Positions 24,590 through 34,213 of a stretch of 64,000 nt of DNA are shown here, piece by piece. The stretch covers positions 5,828,001 through 5,892,000 of the forward strand of contig JBHGNT010000009.1 in the NCBI GenBank assembly GCA_043228905.1. The letters are read 5' to 3'. The notes under the pieces were generated by a model. It was not told the DNA's origin. It did not search any database and saw nothing but the letters and a program-made list of their open reading frames with translations. Source of the DNA: Azolla caroliniana (lineage: Eukaryota; Polypodiophyta). Position 1 is the first letter of the stretch, and every line of letters starts with the position of its first letter. The translations under genes and the position numbers were made by a program.

Positions 24590-25370
24590 ATGTTGACTCC
24601 GGTGTGTCGAACCACATGACGAGCCACAAAGAGTGGTTCTCCTTTTTGGAAAAACCGGATCAACCAGGAGTAGTTGAAACCGGAGATGACACTCCTCACC
24701 CAATCGTGCACGTCGGAGAAGTCCCTTTGAGCCACGTCGGACAGAAGGGGAAGCTGATGAACGTATTACACGTTCCGACAATCACGAAGAACCTGGTGTC
24801 GGTCGGACAGATAGTCGACCAGGGGATGCAGGTGCGGTTTACGCACCTCGGGTGCTTCATCGAGGAAGAGGGCCAAATTATTGCGCAAGGGCGCAAAGAC
24901 GGGAGGATGTTTATCCTCGACACCAATGACGTCGGCACCGCTCTGTTTGCAAAAGGACAGAAGGTCGAATCGGACATCGATCTGTGGCACAAGCGGATAG
25001 GCCACGTCAATTACCGGAGGCTTCAAGACCTGCAAACGAAACAAGTTGTTTTCGGTTTGCCGAAATTCAGCGGCCGGTAGGCCCAAGTATGTGAAGCCTG
25101 CCAACTCGGGAAGCAACACCGGCTTCCATTCCCTACCGAATGTAACCGGAGCCGTAACAAGCTCGACCTAATCCATTCGGATGTGTGGGGACCGACACAG
25201 AGTGTTAGTCTTGACGGGAGTCGATACTTCGTCTCCTTCATCGACGACTATACGCGGCACACATGGATCTAGCTCATTTAGTGTAAGAGGGAAGTCTTCG
25301 AGTGTTTCCAGAGTCTACAAAGCATGGTGTTCCAGAAATCAACCACGTCAAGTCCCAGTTATCGGACGCA
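24590..25370 (+). pseudogene. Inner Copia protease, pre-integrase and integrase start
   Basis: Protease-like VDSGVSNHMTSH at about 24593 is followed by a GAG-pre-integrase block (LWHKRIGHVNYRRLQDLQT) and CEACQLGKQHRLPF. The first integrase block (LDLIHSDVWGPTQ, then FVSFIDDYTRHTW) stops near 25270, where sequence jumps toward reverse transcriptase. The integrase D-D-E core is incomplete. Confidence 0.83.
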
Positions 25371-26570
25371 TTTGAGATGAAGGATCTGGCAGACCTTCAT
25401 TATTTTCTAGGGATCGAGGTGATCCGAACCCCGGACGGCATATTGCTCTCACAAAGACATTACGTCTTGAATATGTTGTACAAGTTCGGCATGACAGCAT
25501 GCCGACCTGTAATCACACCCTTGGACCGGAACCAAAAGCTTCGTCCCAACTCCGGACCGGCCTGCAACGAGCAACGGTTCCGACAAATTGTCGGAAGCCT
25601 TATTTACTTGACTATCACGCGACCCGACAACAGCTATCTGGTCGGTATGATAAGTCAGTTCATGCAGAAGCCGATCGTGGAGCACCTTCAGTGCGCACAA
25701 CGGATATTGTGGTATGTCAGCGGCACCAAGGACCGGGGACTGTTTTACCGGCGAGGTATAACCGAAGAGCTCGTCAGTTACATAGATGCCGATTGGGCCG
25801 ATGATGCATCAGATCGCCGTTCAACCTCCGGTTACATGTTTTCCCTAGGTAGCACAAAAAGCAGCCAACCGTTGCTCTATCGAGCACTGAGGCTGAGTAT
25901 CGGGGCGCTACCATTGCCACCTGTGAAGCCATTTGGCTTCAGCGACTGCTGCAAGACTTACGGATCGAGGTACCAACCCCGATTCTGGTCTACTGCTACA
26001 ACATAAGCAGCATGCAACTCGCCAAGAACCCTGTATTCCATGCTCGCACAAAGCACATAGAAGTGCACTATCACTTCGTGTGTGAGCGTGTCCTGAGCGG
26101 TGAGGTTGAACTTCGGTATGTTCACACGGATCGGCAAGTTGCCGACATCTTCACCAAACCACTCGACTCGGACAAGTTGCAGCACTTCACCGAAATGCTT
26201 GGTGTTCAACATCTCGACGTGCCGCACTTGAGGGGGAGAACGGGCAAAGACACCGGAACGGACAAAGGCAAAGAGACTGTCGATTGCGCCGGTGAGGGAA
26301 GAACAGAAGGCGGCAGAGTCAAGAAGGACAGAGCCGACCGAAGGAAGAAGGCGAAGACCCAGACATGGTCCGATGTGGTGAAGGGCTTGGAACCAAAAGA
26401 CGAATCGGGAGCAACCGATTCGGACAAGAGCTGGAACGAATCGGAGACAGTCGATTCTGTTCAACAGACAGATTTGGAAGAACCGGGCCAAGCAGACACG
26501 GATGCAGCGGAAGCCGATGCCATCACGGAGGAACCGATGGATCGACAAGCACCAGAGTCATAGCAGCGAA
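25302..26570 (+). pseudogene. Inner Copia reverse transcriptase end and RNase H
   Basis: The reverse-transcriptase C-terminal block (FEMKDLADLHYFLGIEVIRT, then RQIVGSLIYLTITRPD) leads into an RNase H-like part (YIDADWADDASDRRSTSGY). A frameshift near 25860 precedes the tail HARTKHIEVHYHFVCERVLS and VADIFTKPL. The last part, rich in Asp, Glu and Lys, runs to 26563. Confidence 0.87.
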
Positions 26571-27341
26571 GGAGCTGAGAGGGGCCTATTGATCAGACAT
26601 GCCGACCGAGAAGATCGAGGCGCGCAGAACAAGAGGGGGTGCAGCAAACAGAACCGAACCGGATGAGAAGCGCGAGCAAGGCGAAGCGACGCTAGGAGAA
26701 GTCGGTTAGAAGAATCGACAGCCATAGAGACTAACACTAGGATCCAACCTCAAGTTGAGCTTGAGGGGGACTGTTGAGCGGCAAGCTCAACTGGAGCCGA
26801 ATCGGCTGAATAAACCTGAGCCGGCAAGCGAGACGGATCGGTAAGCTGTGAGCAACCGAGCCGGCAAGCAACAGAGCCCGTGAGTTGGGGAGCCGGTTAG
26901 CCGGATCTAATCAGTAACCGGAAGCCTAGTATTAGTGTAGACTACTAGGCAATTATAGTCTCGTAGTAAGTGTCAGATGCTTGTGTGAGCATTGAAGTAC
27001 GCGGTACTTCTGTCAGTCCCACGAGGACTTGCATAAATAATGCTACTGAGCATAGTTGTATGTAGAGAGTAATTATATCGTTTTTGAATATAGTTTTTAT
27101 GTTCTGCTCTCTCTGTCTCTCCCGCGTACTCTGTGTATTCACTACTTTCTCTGTTTTCTAATGCTTCCGCAAGTAATCGTTTACAATAACCATAAGATCC
27201 GAACACACACTTCCGCCTAATTGTCAACATTAACCAACAAGTGGTATCAGAGTTGTGTTTTGTTGTGCGGTGGCAACAGATAACAAAAGAAGAAGCTGAA
27301 ATAAAAGACTTGGTCATAAACATCAAATCCACAGAAAGAAT

Positions 27342-28140
27342 ATGGCTTCAACATCCGGAACAGGAGTCGAAATTAGAAAGTTCGACGGCAAAAACTTTGC
27401 CCTATGGAAAGAGATGATGCAGGATGTGTTGATTATCCAAAGACAGGTCGAAGCCATTCGGCATAACGAAAAGCCTGCTTTGATGACAATAGAAGAGTGG
27501 AGATCAATGGACAAAATAGCACGCTCCACCATCCGAATGCATCTAGCTTAAAAACGTCTATTTCAGCATAGCAAAAGAGACGACAACGTTCTCATTGTGG
27601 GAGAAATTATAGGTTGTATATGAGAAGAAGTCCTCATCTTCAAAACGTATCTTGATCAAACAATTGTTCAACATGAAGATGAAAGAGACCGATCCGGCAA
27701 CCTCCCACATCAACACCTTCAGCCGGGTGTTGTCAAAGCTCTCGTCCCAAGGGATCAACTTCGAAGAAGAAGTGAAAGCCCTTGCCCTCCTATTTGGTTG
27801 CCGGCGAGTTGGGAGGTATTCTGTACGACATACGCCAATAGCCGACTGATCCTGAATTTGGACGAAACGACCGGCCAAGTTCTCACAGAGGACAGTAGGC
27901 AAAAATCGATGGGACTATCCATCGACGAGTTGGCAGAACCCCACCACTCGACCGAGTCATTTGACCGACAGAGTTGACCGAAAGAACAAGCCAACAGAAC
28001 CGGTCGACGACATAGTCGATCGAGAACAAGGGGAGACCGACAATGGTTGAAGTCAAAAACGAGCCAAACAAGTGAGTACCGCACACATTGCAAGAAAGTT
28101 GGCCACAATGTTTCCAACTACTGATCAATAAAAAGAAAAG
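27342..28140 (+). pseudogene. Outer Copia gag remnant
   Basis: Begins MASTSGTGVEIRKFDGKNFA at 27342, the usual N-terminal gag pattern (KFDG-NF--W). Stops at about 27551 and frameshifts follow. Later pieces include NTFSRVLSKLSSQGINFEEE. A CKKVGH knuckle-like end lies near 28085. Confidence 0.82.
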
Positions 28141-28224
28141 AGAGTGGTCGGCGATCCGAACGGAATCGGGGACATTCCGACTCGGACCACTCTCCAATCG
28201 ACAACCAGATCAATGTTGCCGACA

Positions 28225-29642
28225 CCCGATCTGGAGAAATCCTCTCCCTAGACGATTTGATGATCAAAGAAGTCCTCTACAGTGCACAACTTGCACCCAC
28301 GTGGCTACTAGACTCTGGTGCCACATTTCACGTGACCCCCAATGTTGAATGGTTCTCAAACTATTCAGCCGACACCAGCGGCACAATCCGATTGGGAAAT
28401 GGGTAGGAGTGCAAGATAGCCGGAACTGGGGAGGTTCCCATCAGATTGCCAAATGGCAACACAATAACCCTGCACCAAGTTTGGCATGTACCCGATCCAA
28501 AGAGGAGTCTGGTCTCCATCGGCATGTTAGCCGAAGACGTGTATCGAATGACTCTACACGAGTCGACATGGGTGATAAATCGAGGAAACCTCAAAATCGG
28601 TAGTGGGCATAAGTATAATAATCTATACCCATTGATGGCGATCAACCTTGAAGGGGCTGTGAACTTATGGCATGGCCGACTTGGCCACATGTCTCAAGCC
28701 AGACTTGATCGGTTGATGTCGGTCGGCTACATCCCGAAACTCCAGGCAAAGACGGACTTCTGCAAGCACTGTCGATATGGGAAACAGACCCGAAGTCTGC
28801 ACTCTCTCCACTACGAGATGGTACGACAACCCCTAGAGCTCGGGCACATAGACATATGTGGGCCCATGCCAGAGCGATCACTAAGAGCTTCCCGGTACTT
28901 CATCACATTCGTAGATGACTATACACAGAAAGTTTGGGCATACTCCATCAAGTCCAAAGAAAAAGCGCTTGATGTCTTCACTCGATGGATATTTGAAGTG
29001 TAGAACCAGTTGGGACACAGAGTGAAGACACTCCAATCCGACAACGGAGGTGAGTACACCTCCAGAGCCTTCAAACAGTACCTGTCTGAAAAAGGGATTC
29101 GGTATCAAAAGACCGTTCCTTACACACCCATGCAGAATGGGGTGGCTAAAGGGATCAACCGAACGATCCAGGAGAGGGCGACGACAATGCTTCAACAAGC
29201 TGGACTGAAGTTGGAATTCTGGGTTGAGGCATTGCAGACGGCAATGTACCTGATAAATCGAGCGCTGTCAAGAGCAATCAGGCTCGAAGTGCCACAAGCA
29301 CTATGGTCAGGCAAACAACTGACCTACAATAGGCTCCGTATATTCGGATGCGAAGCCTATGTGTTCATCCCCAAGGACAAAAGGACGAAGTTGGCACCCC
29401 ATGCAACAAAGTGCATATTTCTCGGTTATGGAACCGATGGGGACTTCGGCTACTGGCTATGGGACCCTGAGAACCGGAAATTGATCCGGAGCAGCAACGT
29501 AGTCTTCAATGAAGACTCTATCTTCTCTCAACGGAACCAACAGAAAACAATGGGCAAGAAGGTATCCTTCGAAGATGACAACGTCATCGTAGAAAGATCG
29601 ACCCATCGGGCCGACCGAATCAGAGAGTCAACAGACAATTGA
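28225..29642 (+). pseudogene. Outer Copia protease and integrase
   Basis: Protease motif WLLDSGATFHVT near 28310; pre-integrase LWHGRLGHMSQARLDRL; integrase blocks HIDICGPMPE and LQSDNGGEYTS. Exactly 35 residues after that second Asp the expected catalytic Glu is Lys (NGVAK), so the D-D-E triad is lost. An in-frame stop at 29001 splits the integrase. The C-terminal part to IFLGYGTDGDFGYWLWDPEN is well kept. Confidence 0.88.
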
Positions 29643-29999
29643 ACTCCAACCAGCCGACAACGTCCCAGCCGACACCGAATCTGCAATAAGTCCCAACGTC
29701 AAACTCAAAGACAAAGTCATCAAAGACAGAGCCGAATCGACGAAGGACGATCAAGGCAGAGTCAACAAGGGACAAGTCAGAAAAGAGTCGACAACAACCG
29801 CAGGGGAGAACAACCAAACACCACTGAAATCCCAAACCAGGGGCGGAATACCGAACAAGACTCCTAACTCAACTGGTTCAACAAATACCGATCGTCAATC
29901 CGAACCGATCGAAGAATCCAAACCAGATATTACAGCACCCAGGAGATCTGGACAAGATCGAAGGCAAACAGAGTTTTATCAACCAGACCTCGACTATGT

Positions 30000-32325
30000 C
30001 AACTACACGGATGCAGGCGAACCAAGCACGTATGATGAAGTTATGGCCGCACCGGACGCTGAAACATGGTTGCAAGCCATGAAATCTGAAATGAACTCGA
30101 TTCATCAGAATCAGACATGGGAGTTGGTGGAACTACCAGCAGGAAGAAAGCTGCTACCTTGCAAATGGGTTTTCCGATACAAGTATGTATCCGACTCAGA
30201 GAAACCCAAGTACAAAGCTCAGCTTGTCGCGAAAGGATTCAAACAGGAATACGGGGTCGACTACGAAGAGATATTTTCACCAGTATTCAAGATGACCACC
30301 CTCTGACTCCTACTAGGAGTCGTGGTGACAAAAGATCTAGAGCTCGAGCAGATGGATGTTCCTACACAGAGATCTGGAAGAAGACATAAATATGTCTCAA
30401 CCGGCAGGCTTCACAGCATGGTTGTTTACGTACCTGTATTTAACATTTAAATACGTATAGTACCTCATCATTTGTATAGTACGTACTATACCTCAATGTT
30501 GTTCAGTCAAATATCATGTACGTTTGTCCAACACGGTATTTAACGTATTTATAAAAAAACAGGTATAATACGTATTTATAAAGAAAATGTAAGTAAACCC
30601 CTAACAAAAAGTAAAAGAAAAAAAAGATTTTAGGGAAAAAGAAGCCAAAGGAAGGAAGAAAGAAGAATAGAAGAGATGACGATGAAGAAGAAGAGAGAAA
30701 AGAAGACATAAACCTGTCTTGAGTGTGATAATCGCAAAAGATTGAAGAAGAAGAAGAAGAAAACGAAGAAAAGAGAAACCTACCATGAGTGTGATAATCG
30801 TAGACGATTCCTCAATCTATGAAGGCATAATTGTAAATAATTACAATTTGAAGTAGAACATCGTGATACACACTTACACTGATTTATAGAATAAGAGAAT
30901 GTCGACATCCATATTACTACAAGTATTTTAGGATGTGAAATGTTCAAATGTCTTATATGCATTTTCGGATGTAGAACTATATTGTACATCACAAAATTGT
31001 GTAAACATAGATGTTTTTTACAATATTATAGATATTTTTTAGAAAGATAAATAATTTTCAAATTCTAGAAGTATTTAACGTACTATACGTAAAATACGTA
31101 TTTTATAAGTATTTAACATATTAAGAAAACGTATTTTTAAATTGGGAGGTACTATACGGGTATTAATACGTTAAATATGTATGGTATCCGTACCGTACCT
31201 AACATACCTAACAACCTTGCTTCACGGCGACGGGGGAGGACAGTCACCTCGTATGCAGACTAAAGAAAAGTTTATATGGCCTCAAACAAGCGTCGAGAAT
31301 GTGGTACCCATGCATGTATGTTTGGCAACTGGCCAACGAGTTCAGGATCTATCTAATCCTTTATGTCGACGACATGCTGATTGCAGGGAGCAATCAAGCA
31401 GAGATCAGAAAGCTCAAGCGGAGCCTTCACGCAAAATTCGCGATGGAGGAACTAGGACAAGCCCGACACATATTGGGCATGAGGATAGAGCGAAATCGGA
31501 CAACCAGGACTCTCCCAATCCGACTACATCCGCAAGGTGCTGAAGTGCTTCAACATGGAGAATGCGAAGCCAACACCAACACCGCTTCTGACGTCGATCA
31601 GACTATTGGGCAGAGACTCTCCTGCAAACGACAAGGAGAGAGAGCTTAATGGAAAAATACCCTACGCATCGGCAGTAGGAAGTATCATGTACGCAATGGT
31701 GGCTACCCACCCCAACCTAGCCTATGTCGTAGGGGTGGTCAACCGGTACATGTCAAACCCAGGAAAGAAGCATTGGGAGGCCGTCAAGCACATCCTTAGG
31801 TATCTGAAAGGAACCATAGATGCACAGCTGACATTCGGTTCAACAACATCAACCGAAGTCGAAGGCTATACCGATTCCGACTACGCTGGAAACACAAATA
31901 ATCGGAAATCAACATTAGGCTACATCTTCACCTATGGTGGCGGTGCAATATCATGGAGGTCGAAACTTCAGGAGTGCATGGCTCTGTCTACCACAAAAGC
32001 CGAGTACATAGCATCGTCGGAAGCAGCGAAGGAAGCAATCTGGCTGCACCAACTGTTTGCCAATTTCAGAACTGCAAAACCGAATAGACCGACCAACGCC
32101 GACCATCTAGTGCGACTCACAGAGCGCAATACACCTCATCAACAATCCCGTCTACCATGCGAAGACGAAGCACATTGAGGTGCGGTATCATCATATCCGG
32201 GAGCTCGTGATCGAGAAGAAACTCGAAGTTTGGAAGATCGACACCGAGGTGAACATCGTTGATTGCCTAACGAAGCCACTCCCATATCAACTCTTCGGAA
32301 CACTAAGGACGACGATGGGGCTATG
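30000..32325 (+). pseudogene. Outer Copia reverse transcriptase and RNase H (interrupted)
   Basis: Starts [20 protein letters not shown] and [20 protein letters not shown]. There is a stop at 30303, then the hAT-like insert at 30417-31219. Sequence resumes with HLVCRLKKSLYGLKQASRMW and the YVDDMLIAGS active-site block near 31362, then RNase H (YTDSDYAGNTNNRKSTLGY, MALSTTKAEYIA). It ends with a tail containing KHIEVRYHHIRELV and NIVDCLTKPLP. Frameshifts near 31510 and 32110 add to the stops. Confidence 0.88.
30417..31219. mobile_element. Non-autonomous hAT-like element (803 bp)
   Basis: Flanked by CTTCACAG (30409-30416) and CTTCACGG (31220-31227), an 8-bp target duplication with one change. 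Ends are inverted: CATGGTTGTT and AACAACCTTG. Removing it restores the Copia reverse-transcriptase frame. Both end regions are full of short motifs (TACGTATAGTACC, GTATTTAACGTATTTA), as expected of hAT subterminal repeats. The centre holds AAG-rich sequence with a direct repeat of GAGTGTGATAATCG (30721 and 30785). No transposase is seen. Confidence 0.8.
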
Positions 32326-32526
32326 ACAAGCGACCGAGCAGAAGAAAGCCGAACAAGGAGCAGAAGGTAAGAGTTGACCGACACTCATACTATACCTCTG
32401 CCGACTCGGCTACTTGCCGATAGACTTGTAACATAAGATCTAGTTAAATTTGTAATCTAGGTTTACGGGGGAGATAACCCAAGCACTTGTATATGCAAGA
32501 AAGAGTAATCCTTTTATGGGGGAGTT

Positions 32527-32830
32527 TGTTGGCATAAAAGGCCGACTCCTTCCAAGTTGTATCCATCCGAGTGTGAACTCGTTAATAAGTTAGGGCTTAG
32601 TATATATAAGTGAATACCTAACATTGTAATGGAGGGAAGATGATGAGCAAACAATTATAATCTCTGAGAGAGAGAAACGCGTTGTGCAGAAAGAAGAAGC
32701 TTTCCATTAAAGCTTGCAATTGTATAAGTCTATATCTGCCTTCTCTATCTTTTGTGTGTATGTTGTTTGTTGTTCATAGACATGAGATCCGAACACACAC
32801 TTCCGCATAACTGTCGACATTAACCAACAT
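32527..32830 (+). repeat. 3' LTR of the outer Copia element
   Basis: 304 bases, starting TGTTGGCATAAAAGG and ending TTAACCAACA, with a TATATATAAG box near 32603. It is the intact partner of the split 5' LTR. Confidence 0.93.
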
Positions 32831-33242
32831 ATCATGCATCACATGTAATGCATGAGTGCGAAATGGCAAACATGCATCACATGCATTCCATGCATTGTAT
32901 GCATGTCTTGTACCCTAACATGCATCATATGCATGGATGGATCTATAAAAGAGGGGATAAAAATGATCAAAGGGGGCGATGTATTAACCAAGAATTTAAT
33001 AAGAAGAAAATCCGTTATCCAATTGATGATATATCTTGTTCCTTAAATCTAAAGTCAAGGGTTCAATCTTAATCTCTCTCAATCTAAAGTCAGGCGTTTC
33101 ATCTTATCTCAATCTCTCTCTCTTTCAGTCTATCTTAAATACTTTCTCGCGAAAGCTAGTACAAACTTTGAATCCTTCCGGTCTAGAACCCCGGCGGTTC
33201 TGCCTCACGATCCGCACATAGTGACGGATTTTCACGACAACG

Positions 33243-33745
33243 AGATAATATAAAAATAGCTAAAGATAGAGCACTTTTTACGCCGATCATAATATGCAAC
33301 CTCGTGTATTCAACCCTTGACAGAAGGTATTTTTACGTGTACTTGACAATTCTAAGACGTTGTCTACGGTACGGGTAAGTGTGCTAAGTTGGCCCCACGG
33401 TTTCGTGGACCTTTTCAAGTCCTCAAACGCATTGGTTCATCGGCCTATTGTCTCGCTCTTCCCGATGGCGTTGAAATTCATTCAGTTTTTCATGTAAGTC
33501 GTCTAAAAGAACTTCTAGGTTCTTGCGACAATACAGTTACAACTGAAACTCTTGTTACTTCTGAAGAATTATCTTGTAAACCACATGTACCAAAAAGAAT
33601 TCTCGATGTTAAAACAAAAAATCTGTGTACTAAAATAATCTGAGAATATAAAATTAAATGGATGGAAAAATCTATCAAAGATGCCACTTAGGAACGCGAA
33701 AATACTCCTAGAACTAACTTTCCATTACAAGAGTGCAATATTTTA
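33243..33745 (+). pseudogene. Gypsy integrase C-terminus remnant
   Basis: After copy 2 of the LTR-like insert, Gypsy coding sequence resumes: NIKIAKDRA near 33254, then LAPRFRGPFQVLKRIGSSAY and HSVFHVSRLKELL to 33643. A chromodomain-like end (KWMEKSIKDAT) follows a stop. Frames are broken before 33389. The integrase catalytic core is absent. Confidence 0.85.
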
Positions 33746-33758
33746 AAGAGGGGGAATA

Positions 33759-34208
33759 TGTTACGAGCATGACCATATAATATCCTGCGGTGAGAATTTA
33801 CCGTAGTATTCTATACACGTGGATAAGTGTGAGGGTTAAACGAGAGTGTAAAGAAGGGCAAGATTACTTTTAATCCTCGGGATTGAGACAACCCATTAGG
33901 CCAAGTGTGAACTTGCCTGGGGGCCTTGGGTATTGCTATAAATATGAGGCCTAGCTACCCTCATTTCATCATATCTTGACTACATCGAGACCCTGTTTCG
34001 TGGTGGGTCAACTCTTGTAGCGAGCGGGCCAGCACCAAGTACGACTCGACGCCACGGCGGTGGTATGGGACGCCGATCGAGGCTCGCGTTCGTTTCGATC
34101 CCTTCGCTCGAGGGTGGTCGGGTGGATCGGCACTCTTCTTTCTCTCTCCTTTCTATCTATCTATCTTTTATCCTTATCATATGCTTACTTTAGAACATAA
34201 CTCTAACA
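33759..34208 (+). repeat. 3' LTR of the Gypsy element
   Basis: 450 bases, starting TGTTACGAGC and ending CTCTAACA, preceded by a purine tract and followed by AGGTC at 34209-34213. Confidence 0.94.
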
Positions 34209-34213
34209 AGGTC

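Larger units (their letters stand above)
23069..27185 (+). mobile_element. Copia-type LTR retrotransposon (inner), internally deleted
   Basis: LTRs at 23069-23482 and 26772-27185, both 414 bases, starting TGTTGAGCGG and ending TTTACA, with about 22 differences by hand count (about 5 percent, mostly transitions). The primer site TGGTATCAGAGC follows directly at 23483 and a purine tract (CTTGAGGGGGAC) precedes 26772. The 4.1-kb element keeps gag, a protease remnant, the integrase start, the end of reverse transcriptase and RNase H. The integrase core and most of reverse transcriptase have been lost. It is the least diverged element of the block. Confidence 0.95.
22824..32830 (+). mobile_element. 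Copia-type LTR retrotransposon (outer), broken by two insertions
   Basis: 5' LTR in two parts (22824-23068 and 27191-27239) and 3' LTR at 32527-32830. Primer site TGGTATCAGAGTT at 27242; purine tract TATGGGGGAG before 32527. Order gag, protease, integrase, reverse transcriptase, RNase H is the Copia order. The LTRs differ by about 7-8 percent by hand count. Carries the inner Copia (23069-27185) in its 5' LTR and a hAT-like element (30417-31219) in its reverse transcriptase; without them it is about 5.1 kb. Confidence 0.95.
22295..33241 (+). mobile_element. LTR-like insertion, copy 2, split by a Copia element
   Basis: Plus-strand copy of the sequence at 20810-21923, in two parts: 22295-22823 and 32836-33241 (about 935 bases together). 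It starts TGTTGTGAAGATTTTCGGC, ends GGATTTTCACGACAAC, and has a TATAAAAG box at about 32944. Unlike copy 1, the Gypsy sequence on its two sides is not continuous (reverse transcriptase at left, integrase C-terminus at right) and no target duplication is seen. A deletion or recombination has therefore happened here. The copies differ strongly around 21530-21860 versus 22340-22480. Confidence 0.72.
16967..34208 (+). mobile_element. Degenerate Gypsy-type LTR retrotransposon, host of all nested insertions
   Basis: LTRs lie at 16967-17418 and 33759-34208. A primer-binding site matching initiator-Met tRNA (TGGTATCAGAGC) lies at 17421 and a purine tract (AAAGAGGGGGAA) just before 33759. Order gag, protease, reverse transcriptase, then integrase tail is the Gypsy (Ty3) order. 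A hand comparison gives roughly 8 percent LTR difference, the highest class in this block, in keeping with its being the outermost and oldest element. Gag is frameshifted, the zinc knuckle is broken, and most of reverse transcriptase, all of RNase H and the integrase core are missing. Not capable of movement on its own. Confidence 0.95.

Noticed and set aside
20810-33241. A single 12.4-kb DNA transposon with 1-kb terminal inverted repeats (MULE or foldback)
   Set aside because: The sequence between the copies continues the host Gypsy frame, copy 1 has its own probable 5-bp duplication, and no transposase or 9-bp outer duplication is seen. Two separate LTR-like copies fit better.
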